From the NCBI GenBank assembly GCA_030615655.1, contig JAUWYU010000124.1:1-5113 (forward strand): a DNA stretch of 5,113 nucleotides. The letters run 5' to 3'. Below are positions 1 through 4,957 of this stretch, one piece after another. This DNA is from Dehalococcoidia bacterium. Lineage in GTDB: Bacteria > Chloroflexota > Dehalococcoidia > Dehalococcoidales > RBG-16-60-22. The stretch's first letter is position 1, and every line of letters starts with the position of its first letter. The notes beneath the pieces were generated by a model. The model saw only the letters and a list, made by a program, of their open reading frames with translations. It was not told where the DNA came from and did no database searches. The translations under genes and the position numbers were made by a program.

Positions 1-1
1 C

Positions 2-1351
2 ACCAAGTACCTTGTGTACGATGCAATTTTTGTCGAGGAGCATGATACCCCGTCCGTCACCTTCACCTTCGAACACTTTCAGAACGACGCCATGTCGGCG
101 GCATCCAGTCGCGGTATGCCTGTCGTCAGGATTGTGCCGGAAGCTATTGTCTCCGAGTGTACCGTTGTCGAGACCATAGAAAAATCTATCACGGCGGTGT
201 TTGATGATATGGTTGCCGCCCTGACGAAGCCGCTGACAACCGAGGAAAAGTCTCCCAAGCGGCGGGAACCGGAAAATCCTCCGAGAATTGTTTTCAAGGG
301 AAACCTGGAGGAGGTAAACCGCTTCTTCTACCAGAGGGGCTGGACCGATGGCTTGCCCATAATACCGCCGACCGAGGAAGCTGTAGCTGAAATGCTTACG
401 GGCACGGACCTTCCTGCCGGTCATTTAGTAGCCGAGCTGGAACCGCGTCTGGGCAAAGCCACGGTGGAGTGGATCGCCATTAATGCCGTCATGGCCGGCT
501 GCCTGCCGACCCATATGCCCCTGCTTATCGCCGGGGTGCATGCCCTCGCCGCCCACCCCGCCTGCGGTATGATGGCCGCCAGCACTGGCTCGTTTTCACC
601 GTTCTGGTTTGTCAATGGGCCTGTCGCCAAGGACGTTAATATCAATTCCAGCTACGGCGCCACCAGTCCGGGAACAATCGCCAACGCCACTATCGGGCGT
701 GCCCTGGGCTTGATTACCAAGAACGGGCGCGGCGTACGACGGCAAATTGAAGACATGGGTGTATTCGGTAATCCCGGGAAGTATTCCTGGGTGGCTGCGG
801 AGAACGAGGAAAACAGCCCCTGGGGGCCCCTGCACGTGGAAAAGGGCTTCAAGAAAGAGGACAGCGCTGTTACTTTAATGTTCCCGCAGTCATTCCAGCA
901 GATGATGCCCTTCGGCACCGACGATAAGGGAATTCTAGCAACGATAGTTGGCAGTTTGACTCCAGCAAGAATGGGGTCTTTAGCGGTGCTGCTGACCCCG
1001 ACGCATGCTAAAACTTTTGCTGATAAGGGCTGGACCAAGCAGGCTATCAAGGACTATATCGTCGAGAATGCCATCGTCCCCGATGATTACTTTTCCAGGT
1101 TGGGATTGAAAGCTAATGGGCCCTTCGACCGCGGTAACGTCACCGGCCCGGGATTCGGCCCCAAGATATTCCATCTCAGCCCGCGCAACCCCGACCCCGT
1201 TCAGGTCTTTGTTTTCGGCGGCTTCGGCTCATGGATGGGTTTCTTACAGGGAATCAACCCGCTGATAACCAAGAAAGTGGAGCTGCCGAAAAACTGGGAT
1301 AAGCTGGTGAACAAGTATAAGAATATAGTCCCCACATATATCAGGTATTAG
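2..1351 (+). CDS. Conserved protein of unknown function, UGSC-like N-terminal segment plus 'GWTDGLP' domain (5' end missing)
   Basis: The frame is open to the left edge (codons T-K-Y-L precede the GTG at 14), so the start lies outside the window. I number residues from that GTG as 1. Residues 1-70 resemble the UGSC family of putative redox (seleno)proteins: a strand, a D11-TPSV segment where UGSC would sit, a helix, then the RGMPVVRIV strand. A charged linker (71-95) leads to a domain I recognise only by conserved blocks seen in uncharacterised proteins of Chloroflexota and Proteobacteria: GWTDGLP (109-115), NAVMAGC (157-163), NGP (201-203), ANATIGRA (223-230), AENEENSPW (262-270), HVEKG (274-278), HAKTFADKGW (331-340) and a final GG-containing strand followed by VELPKNW. 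No signal peptide is visible and the protein is probably cytoplasmic. Only three cysteines (49, 163, 184) remain in the visible part. It ends 48 nt from the convergent hydrolase gene. The biochemical role is unknown; the domain boundaries and UGSC relationship are inferred by eye. Confidence 0.85.
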   Translation, partial: TKYLVYDAIFVEEHDTPSVTFTFEHFQNDAMSAASSRGMPVVRIVPEAIVSECTVVETIEKSITAVFDDMVAALTKPLTTEEKSPKRREPENPPRIVFKGNLEEVNRFFYQRGWTDGLPIIPPTEEAVAEMLTGTDLPAGHLVAELEPRLGKATVEWIAINAVMAGCLPTHMPLLIAGVHALAAHPACGMMAASTGSFSPFWFVNGPVAKDVNINSSYGATSPGTIANATIGRALGLITKNGRGVRRQIEDMGVFGNPGKYSWVAAENEENSPWGPLHVEKGFKKEDSAVTLMFPQSFQQMMPFGTDDKGILATIVGSLTPARMGSLAVLLTPTHAKTFADKGWTKQAIKDYIVENAIVPDDYFSRLGLKANGPFDRGNVTGPGFGPKIFHLSPRNPDPVQVFVFGGFGSWMGFLQGINPLITKKVELPKNWDKLVNKYKNIVPTYIRY

Positions 1352-1399
1352 ATAGAAACCGCATGGGGTCGCGAGAGAGGAAACTCTAGATAATATCGC

Positions 1400-2197
1400 T
1401 TACTTTTTCAGGACTTCATAAAGGTGCGCTACGTTCATGTCCTGTATTTGCTTGGCGCGCTCGTCCCTGAGGTCGAGTACGGATATTGTATTTTGAGTTT
1501 CCTCTAAACTCATCCCTTTGTCTATGGCTCCCGAGACCGCATCTATCCAGGTCTGAATCGTATTACTCATTATCGAGAGGTAACTCCGGTCACAGACATC
1601 TCCGTGGCCGGGAACGAGTACATTTGCCTCCAGCTGCTGCATATGTTTCAGTGATTCCAGCCATTCGTAAGGGAGTGCCTGATGAAGGAAAGGAGGTGTT
1701 CCATTAACTACATTATCCGAAGTAAAAACCACTCCTTCTTCGGGAACATAGACGACCACCTGGTAGGGGCTGTGTCCGGGCAGGTTAATAAGCTTGAAGG
1801 TATGCTTGCCCAGGTAAAGAGTGAGATGTTTGGAAAGAGTGATAGAAGGTGGACTGAAACTGAAATCATCCAAGGGGGTAGAGCCTTCCGGAGTCATCGA
1901 TGTTAACATGCCCTTCACTTGCTCTATGGAGGCGTTAAGTATAGCCTCCCTCGTGCCCTCATGTGCCACAATGGTACCGTCAAAGAAGCAGTTGCCAGCG
2001 AAATGGTCAATATGGGGTTCTGTGTTTATAATATAACGAAGCGTGCCGTATTTGGCAATATCATTACGCCATCTTACTGCATCCGCAGGTACCATAGGGG
2101 TGTCAATCATTACTACCCCTTCATTCGTGACTACAAAGCTAACATTACACCCGCTAAAGTCGGTTTCTACGTAGACGTTATCAGTAATCTTCTGCAT
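1400..2197 (-). CDS. MBL-fold metallo-hydrolase
   Basis: The 265-residue protein has the metallo-beta-lactamase fold typical of glyoxalase II-like and other hydrolases, which normally bind one or two metal ions, usually zinc. The metal-site motifs appear in order: N58-T-E60-P-H62-I-D64-H65 (motif 2), H79 in VAHEG, H142 in LPGHS (motif 3), D161 in TSDN (motif 4) and H198 in VPGHGD (motif 5). The first ligand of the canonical HxHxDH is Glu60 instead of His. The length is complete for a minimal MBL protein, with no signal peptide or extra domain. The ATG is well supported by AAGGAGG (2203-2209) 5 nt upstream. The gene lies downstream of rnpB on the same strand, about 100 nt away, and converges with the gene on its other side. 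The substrate cannot be predicted; a lactonase, hydroxyacylglutathione hydrolase or other esterase-like activity are all possible. Confidence 0.93.
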   Translation of the reverse strand: MQKITDNVYVETDFSGCNVSFVVTNEGVVMIDTPMVPADAVRWRNDIAKYGTLRYIINTEPHIDHFAGNCFFDGTIVAHEGTREAILNASIEQVKGMLTSMTPEGSTPLDDFSFSPPSITLSKHLTLYLGKHTFKLINLPGHSPYQVVVYVPEEGVVFTSDNVVNGTPPFLHQALPYEWLESLKHMQQLEANVLVPGHGDVCDRSYLSIMSNTIQTWIDAVSGAIDKGMSLEETQNTISVLDLRDERAKQIQDMNVAHLYEVLKK

Positions 2198-2202
2198 TCT
2201 AT

Positions 2203-2209
2203 CCTCCTT
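2203..2209 (-). promoter_or_regulatory. Shine-Dalgarno of the MBL hydrolase gene
   Basis: On the minus strand this reads AAGGAGG, a full match to the anti-Shine-Dalgarno core, 5 nt before the ATG ending at 2197. It fixes the start of the hydrolase gene. Confidence 0.8.
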
Positions 2210-2290
2210 TGCAGATTCGCCCGAGAGCTGGTCGGTCTACCGGGAGATAGATGGTTCTTGGACGGGCAAAGCCACTAAAGTCTCGTCATC

Positions 2291-2300
2291 AAAAAAAGAG
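2291..2300 (-). terminator. Possible rnpB terminator (P1 helix followed by U-tract)
   Basis: Just after the 3' strand of the RNase P P1 helix, the minus strand reads CTC followed by seven Ts (2297-2291). No separate local hairpin precedes the T-run. The 12-bp P1 helix itself, closed by RNA folding, would be the only stable stem upstream. Whether this terminates transcription or allows readthrough into the MBL gene cannot be told from sequence. Confidence 0.35.
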
Positions 2301-2301
2301 C

Positions 2302-2655
2302 CAAGTAAACCGGTAAGCCGAGTTCTGTACCCCGATTATATCGGGGTGGTGACCATCTATCTAGCCCCGATGTTACCATCGGGGTCAAGCGACCAACCCG
2401 GGGAACGGGCCGGGCGTCCCTGTGTCCCTCTATTCGGTCTTGCTCCGGATGGGGTTTGCCCAGCCGACCGGTCCCCCAGCCGCTGGTGAGCTCTTACCTC
2501 ACCATTTCACCCTTACCCCGATTATTCATCGGGGCGGTATGTTTCTGTGGCACTTTCCGTAGGGTTGCCCCTCCTGGGTGTTACCCAGCATCCTGCCCGG
2601 TGGAGCTCGGACTTTCCTCCCCGACTAAAGTCAGGGCGGTCACCCGGTTTACTTG
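2302..2655 (-). ncRNA. rnpB: RNase P RNA, bacterial class A
   Basis: This is the catalytic RNA of ribonuclease P, which removes 5' leaders from pre-tRNAs together with the RnpA protein. The ends are set by a perfect 12-bp P1 helix (2644-2655 with 2302-2313). The conserved P4 block GAGGAAAGUCCGAGCUCC lies at 2602-2619, and ACAGAA followed by the GGCUUACC block is near the 3' end (2312-2328). P8 is the CUGGGUAACACCCAG hairpin near 2574-2588. P12 is at 2516-2534, P13 (GGUGAG/CUCACC) at 2485-2503, P14 with a GGGA tetraloop at 2466-2481, and P18 with a GUAA tetraloop at 2365-2384. The GGU thought to pair with tRNA CCA is at 2396-2398. P13, P14 and P18 with GNRA loops make it class A. An extra hairpin (2330-2346) sits between P18 and ACAGAA, in the position of P19. 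The primary 5' end may lie 3-4 nt further out, near 2659. Confidence 0.97.
2330..2534 (-). repeat. Three copies of a CCCCGAT/ATCGGGG palindromic hairpin inside rnpB
   Basis: Three rnpB helices have identical 7-bp stems. They are 2330-2346 (P19 position, 3-nt loop), 2365-2384 (P18, stem lengthened to 8 bp, GUAA loop) and 2516-2534 (P12, 5-nt loop). A fourth, imperfect relative (CCCUGAC/GUCGGGG on the RNA strand) forms the short P3 near 2620-2637. The feature spans from the first to the last perfect copy. The loops differ while the stems are identical, so the copies are not simple tandem duplication. Confidence 0.85.
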
Positions 2656-2665
2656 ACCCGTTTAT

Positions 2666-2694
2666 AGTGTAGTGGAGAGTTGGGGGTTAGTCAA
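2666..2694 (-). promoter_or_regulatory. Sigma70-type promoter of rnpB
   Basis: On the minus strand the -35 is TTGACT (2689-2694; 5 of 6 to consensus) and the -10 is TACACT (2666-2671; 4 of 6), separated by exactly 17 nt. Transcription would start about 7 nt further at the G residues 2658-2659, immediately before the P1 helix, which is where an RNase P RNA should begin. The agreement of promoter spacing and RNA 5' end is the main support. Confidence 0.7.
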
Positions 2695-2867
2695 TAAGGG
2701 AAGGTTGGTGGTGATTAATGTCCGGCAGTGCCGAGCGCGGTGGTTTTTCACAGGATTTTAACGGTAATTTTATGGGGAATTAACGTCATTAGTCCTATCT
2801 TGTTATTAGAAGTGTCGAAAAATCAATTAACGAAGAAATTATATCGGCGATGGTGAAGAGGATTAAG

Positions 2868-3050
2868 ATGTCTGATTGTGAATTATTGTCCACGTGCCCG
2901 TATTTCAATGATAATACGCAGGATATGGCAGGAACGCTGGAAAAATACAAGGAACAGTATTGCCAGGGAAATTCTTCATGGTGTGGCCGATACCTGGTCT
3001 ACAAGGCATTAGAGAGAGAGTTGAAAAAAACAAAAGCGCGTGTTTTCTGA
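2868..3050 (+). CDS. Small four-cysteine protein, uncharacterised family
   Basis: The 60-residue protein begins MSDCELLSTCPYFND and contains four cysteines, C4, C10, C32 and C39, in the pattern CX5C-X21-CX6C. They are followed by a GRYLVYKAL segment and a basic tail. I recall short bacterial proteins of the form CELxxxCPFFN...YCxG...C(A/G)RYxVxKALG, annotated only as hypothetical. The pattern would suit a small zinc or iron-sulfur site, but that is inference. The tail here lacks the 'VPxDLFPNQ'-like ending I associate with relatives. ATG 2868 is preferred over in-frame ATG 2850 because GAGG (2858-2861) lies 6 nt before it and the family usually starts right before CEL; the longer form would have 66 residues. 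It is the only plus-strand gene between rnpB and rnhA. No convincing promoter was found in the 170 nt before it. Confidence 0.75.
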   Translation: MSDCELLSTCPYFNDNTQDMAGTLEKYKEQYCQGNSSWCGRYLVYKALERELKKTKARVF

Positions 3051-3132
3051 ATTTAAGGCCATTTGTTTCCGAGTATTGATGTTGTCTTCCGCAGTTCTCA
3101 AAATAATAAAAACCCTGTCCATGTGGCTATTA

Positions 3133-3148
3133 CGGTAGGGGACTACCG
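3133..3148 (-). terminator. Hairpin over the rnhA stop codon
   Basis: CGGTAG (3133-3138), loop GGGA, CTACCG (3143-3148) forms a perfect 6-bp stem that includes the rnhA TAG. No T-tract follows directly; the minus strand reads TAATAG, and a T5 run appears only about 20 nt later (3109-3113). It could mark the 3' end of the operon, or block readthrough between the convergent genes, but it is not a classical terminator. Confidence 0.3.
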
Positions 3149-3553
3149 AATACTGTCTAAAGCCTTATTCGCCAGTTTGTCCGCCTCGGCGTTTTGTGCG
3201 CGGGGAATATAGGCTATCGTGAAACCTTCAAGTGAGCCGATAAGCTGTACCACTTTTTGATAGAGTGGCCTGAGCACTGCCTTCTTGACTTTATACCTGC
3301 CATTGATTTGTTTTACCACCAGTTCTGAGTCTGAGTTTAATATAACCTGCTTGGTGCCGAGGCTGACGACTTTCTCCAGGGCGGCAATGATGGCCTGATA
3401 TTCCGCCTGGTTATTGGTGGTTACGCCGATGCGGCGGGAAATGCGGGCGATAAGGTTGCCTGTCTCGTCCTTGAGAGTGGCACCTATGGCCGCCGGTCCC
3501 GGATTGCCCCGGGCGGCACCGTCCGTGCATATGATTACTTTATTTACGCTCAA
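3143..3553 (-). CDS. rnhA: Ribonuclease HI
   Basis: The protein degrades the RNA strand of RNA:DNA hybrids such as R-loops and primers. From TTG 3553 it has 136 residues, the normal size for compact RNase HI of the TDGAARGNPGPAAIG type. The DEDD metal-binding residues are all visible: D11 in CTDGAARGNPG, E51 in NNQAEY, D75 in NSDSELVV and D125 in NAEADKLAN. The frame stays open for 38 more codons upstream (ATGs at 3598 and 3667), but that part overlaps the end of the zinc-ribbon gene, looks unlike RNase H and has no good ribosome site. The TTG lies 8 nt after that gene's TGA with AAGGA (3558-3562) 4 nt before it, so translational coupling is likely. It is the second gene of an operon with the zinc-ribbon protein. 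The family call is firm and the start is moderately sure. Confidence 0.93.
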   Translation of the reverse strand: MSVNKVIICTDGAARGNPGPAAIGATLKDETGNLIARISRRIGVTTNNQAEYQAIIAALEKVVSLGTKQVILNSDSELVVKQINGRYKVKKAVLRPLYQKVVQLIGSLEGFTIAYIPRAQNAEADKLANKALDSIR

Positions 3554-3557
3554 TCTG

Positions 3558-3562
3558 TCCTT
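3558..3562 (-). promoter_or_regulatory. Shine-Dalgarno supporting the TTG start of rnhA
   Basis: AAGGA on the minus strand, 4 nt before TTG 3553, begins within the TGA stop of the upstream zinc-ribbon gene. This arrangement supports reinitiation at TTG and argues against the longer ATG-initiated forms, which have no comparable site. Confidence 0.5.
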
Positions 3563-4257
3563 CAGGAAATAAACAGGATGCGTCCGCAGGTGCTGCATTG
3601 TACCGGCTGGCCGCTTCTTGCCCTCTGGAGGGCACTGGCTGATAGTGATATGCGGCAGGCATGGCATATGCCCTGCTCTACTTTGGCAACAGCCTGATTC
3701 TTTTGCTGTCTGATTTTTTCGTACAGCGCTATCGCCGGAGGGTCGATTTGCTCGGATAGTTGCTTTCGCTTCTGCTTGAGGTCGGCCAGGCTGGTTTTGA
3801 TTTGTTCTATATCATTGGATAGCTGCTGTTGCTGGCGGTGCCATTCATCCTCCATCTTTTGGTAATCACTGGTGGCTGTTGCCACACTCTTTTCCGCCGC
3901 CTCAAGCCGGTCAATTATTTCCAGGGCCTTATTCTCCAACTGGTCACTTCGGGTCTTCATCGTGGTTACCTCGTGCTGGAGGCCGGACAGATCCTTGGGG
4001 TTGGTTATCTTACCGCCGTATAATTTTTCTTCGGCGGCGGCGATTTTGCTCAGCAGGTCGTCCACATCCCACTCGGCGTCATGATGCTGGCGTTTCAGTT
4101 CCTCCAGCCGCTGTTGCTCGGAGGCGAGCCGGCTCTGGGCGCTGTCCAGAGTCTGTCTGTCTCCCAGCTGGCTGACTTTCTGATTCAGGGTCTGTTCTTC
4201 GTGCTCGATTTCTGTATCGAGTTCCTGCAGTTGATAGAGTTGCCTGGTGATGGCCAT
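3562..4257 (-). CDS. Coiled-coil protein with C-terminal C4 zinc ribbon (COG1579/DUF164-like)
   Basis: The 231-residue protein has a long, glutamine- and charge-rich helical region (about 5-75 and 100-190) expected to form an antiparallel coiled coil. The two halves flank the conserved turn Y80-GGKITNPKDLSGLQ. A C-terminal zinc ribbon follows, with C198-HA-C201 and C221-ST-C224. This is the architecture of the COG1579 family (chlamydial CT398, Helicobacter FlgZ/HP0958). Members have been proposed to bind nucleic acids or protein partners; the role outside those species is unclear and no flagellar context is present. ATG 4257 is supported by GGAGAT (4262-4267) and a promoter just upstream, giving a leader of only about 10 nt. 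It is the first gene of an operon with rnhA, a pairing that suggests a nucleic-acid role (inference). The length and both CxxC pairs are intact. Confidence 0.93.
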   Translation of the reverse strand: MAITRQLYQLQELDTEIEHEEQTLNQKVSQLGDRQTLDSAQSRLASEQQRLEELKRQHHDAEWDVDDLLSKIAAAEEKLYGGKITNPKDLSGLQHEVTTMKTRSDQLENKALEIIDRLEAAEKSVATATSDYQKMEDEWHRQQQQLSNDIEQIKTSLADLKQKRKQLSEQIDPPAIALYEKIRQQKNQAVAKVEQGICHACRISLSASALQRARSGQPVQCSTCGRILFIS

Positions 4258-4274
4258 TTTTATCTCCGTTGCCT

Positions 4275-4303
4275 ATTCTATAACGTAGACAGCATAATAT
4301 CAA
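4275..4303 (-). promoter_or_regulatory. Sigma70-type promoter of the zinc-ribbon/rnhA operon
   Basis: The minus strand has -35 TTGATA (4298-4303; 5 of 6) and -10 TAGAAT (4275-4280; 5 of 6) separated by exactly 17 nt. Transcription would start near 4268, directly before the ribosome site, so the operon has an almost minimal leader. It is the best promoter match in the window. Confidence 0.75.
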
Positions 4304-4372
4304 TCTGGATTCAGTAACAGCGACAAGAAAGAGTAGTCGAAGTAGAACAAATGTACTATTATTCTATCGGGG

Positions 4373-4403
4373 AACAATTCGAGGGGGGCAGGCGTGAATT
4401 GTT
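4373..4403. repeat. Inverted repeat AACAATTC-N15-GAATTGTT
   Basis: Perfect 8-bp arms (4373-4380 and 4396-4403) flank a 15-nt G-rich loop. The right arm runs into a T5 stretch (4402-4406). It lies between the two divergent promoter regions and about 15 nt before the ribosome site of the phage-like mini-gene. It could be a repressor operator or a weak terminator-like hairpin. A further copy of GAATTGTT occurs at 4909-4916, between the two terminase genes. Confidence 0.5.
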
Positions 4404-4417
4404 TTTCGAGTTATGTT

Positions 4418-4424
4418 AAGGAGG
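4418..4424 (+). promoter_or_regulatory. Strong Shine-Dalgarno of the 48-aa mini-gene
   Basis: AAGGAGG lies 7 nt before ATG 4432, the best ribosome site on the plus strand of the window. It is the main evidence that the short frame starting there is translated. Confidence 0.7.
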
Positions 4425-4431
4425 AGAGGAT

Positions 4432-4578
4432 ATGAGGCTACTGAAATTGGCCGTTAAAACGCAGAGATGGGACCTGGCGGCACACACCATCGTGCTGGCG
4501 ACGGCACAGCAACTGAAGAAGGGGGAGAGACCACATGACAAGAGAAGCAAAGAGGAAAAGAGGCGCACCAAAGGGTAA
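4432..4578 (+). CDS. Small basic protein at head of phage packaging module
   Basis: This 48-codon frame begins MRLLKLAVKTQRWDLAAHTI, continues as a helical, partly hydrophobic stretch to about residue 28, and ends in a strongly basic tail (14 Lys/Arg against 5 Asp/Glu overall). An ideal AAGGAGG site precedes it. Its last 44 nt overlap the start of the terminase-small-subunit-like gene in another frame, and the ribosome site of that gene (GGGGGAG, 4521-4527) lies inside it, so the two are probably translationally coupled. Five of its six arginines use AGA/AGG. I have a vague recollection of similar 'RWDLAAH' mini-proteins in Chloroflexota genomes but cannot name a family. A DNA-binding or packaging accessory role is conceivable but unsupported. 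It could also be only a leader peptide. Confidence 0.6.
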   Translation: MRLLKLAVKTQRWDLAAHTIVLATAQQLKKGERPHDKRSKEEKRRTKG

Positions 4579-4897
4579 CCAGAACGCCAGGAAGCACGGA
4601 TTCTACTCCAAGGTGCTCGACGAGGCAGAGCGGCTGGACCTGGAGTCAGCCTCCGATGTCAGCGGGATAGATGACGAGATTGCCCTGCTGAGGGTTAAAA
4701 TTAAGTCGGTGCTGGAGAAGGACCCGGAGAATATCAAGCTCATCATGCAGGCGACGAGTACGCTGGCGACACTGGTGAAGACGAGATATAAGATTACCAG
4801 GGAGCAGAGGAAGGGGCTGAGGGAAGCGATAGGCAATGTCCTGAGGGACGTGGCGCTGCCGCTGGGTATCAGTATCGGGGCTAACATTGGCGAGTAG
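4535..4897 (+). CDS. Terminase small subunit-like protein (phage)
   Basis: The 120-residue protein begins with a basic GAPKGNQNARKHGFYSK segment (10-26), a signature often found at the N-terminus of phage terminase small subunits and related proteins. A helical region with the DDEIALLRVKIKSVLE block and a C-terminal helix pair follow. In phages the small subunit recognises the packaging site on viral DNA and hands it to the large subunit. The start is supported by GGGGGAG 7 nt upstream. It sits 60 nt before a terminase-large-subunit gene, which strengthens the call. Ten of its eleven arginine codons are AGA or AGG, unlike the host genes in the window, which mostly use CGN. Without a search, a general phage DNA-binding protein of the same N-terminal type remains possible. 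Confidence 0.75.
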   Translation: MTREAKRKRGAPKGNQNARKHGFYSKVLDEAERLDLESASDVSGIDDEIALLRVKIKSVLEKDPENIKLIMQATSTLATLVKTRYKITREQRKGLREAIGNVLRDVALPLGISIGANIGE

Positions 4898-4957
4898 TGA
4901 AACGGAAGGAATTGTTGTCTACCTCATCAGGTCGGGAATGACAAAGGTGGTGAGCCA

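Noticed and set aside
79..1174. Minus-strand open frames opposite the first gene
   Set aside because: Shadow frames of a well-conserved coding sequence; no domain signatures and no Shine-Dalgarno.
1352..1399. Terminator between the convergent first gene and MBL gene
   Set aside because: No hairpin with a following T-run is visible on either strand in the 48-nt gap.
2219..2267. GCCCG/CGGGC inverted repeat between the MBL gene and rnpB, checked as a tRNA or terminator
   Set aside because: Only 5 bp with a 39-nt loop, no T-tract and no tRNA arms or anticodon structure.
1486..2278. Several plus-strand open frames across 1486-2278
   Set aside because: They are antisense to the MBL hydrolase gene, lack recognisable motifs and good ribosome sites, and overlap each other.
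2456..2656. Open frame of 66 codons on the plus strand
   Set aside because: It lies entirely inside the antisense strand of rnpB; its sequence is explained by conserved RNase P RNA structure.
2711..2748. GC-rich CCGGCAGTGCCG...GGTGGTTTTT checked as a terminator
   Set aside because: The only stem is 4 bp with a 3-nt loop, not adjacent to the T-run, and no plus-strand gene ends just upstream.
2778..2832. Direct repeat AATTAACG (2778-2785 and 2825-2832) and promoter-like AT-rich stretches before the four-Cys gene
   Set aside because: An 8-nt repeat in AT-rich DNA is easily chance, and no -35/-10 pair with proper spacing exceeded weak matches.
4334..4365. Possible plus-strand promoter for the phage module (TATTAT at 4357-4362)
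   Set aside because: The -10 is good (5 of 6), but the hexamers 17 nt upstream match the -35 consensus at only about 3 of 6; a promoter is likely nearby but I cannot place it.
4603..4887. 94-codon minus-strand frame opposite the small-subunit-like gene
   Set aside because: Serine/leucine-rich low-complexity translation typical of an antisense shadow of a Glu/Lys-rich helical protein.
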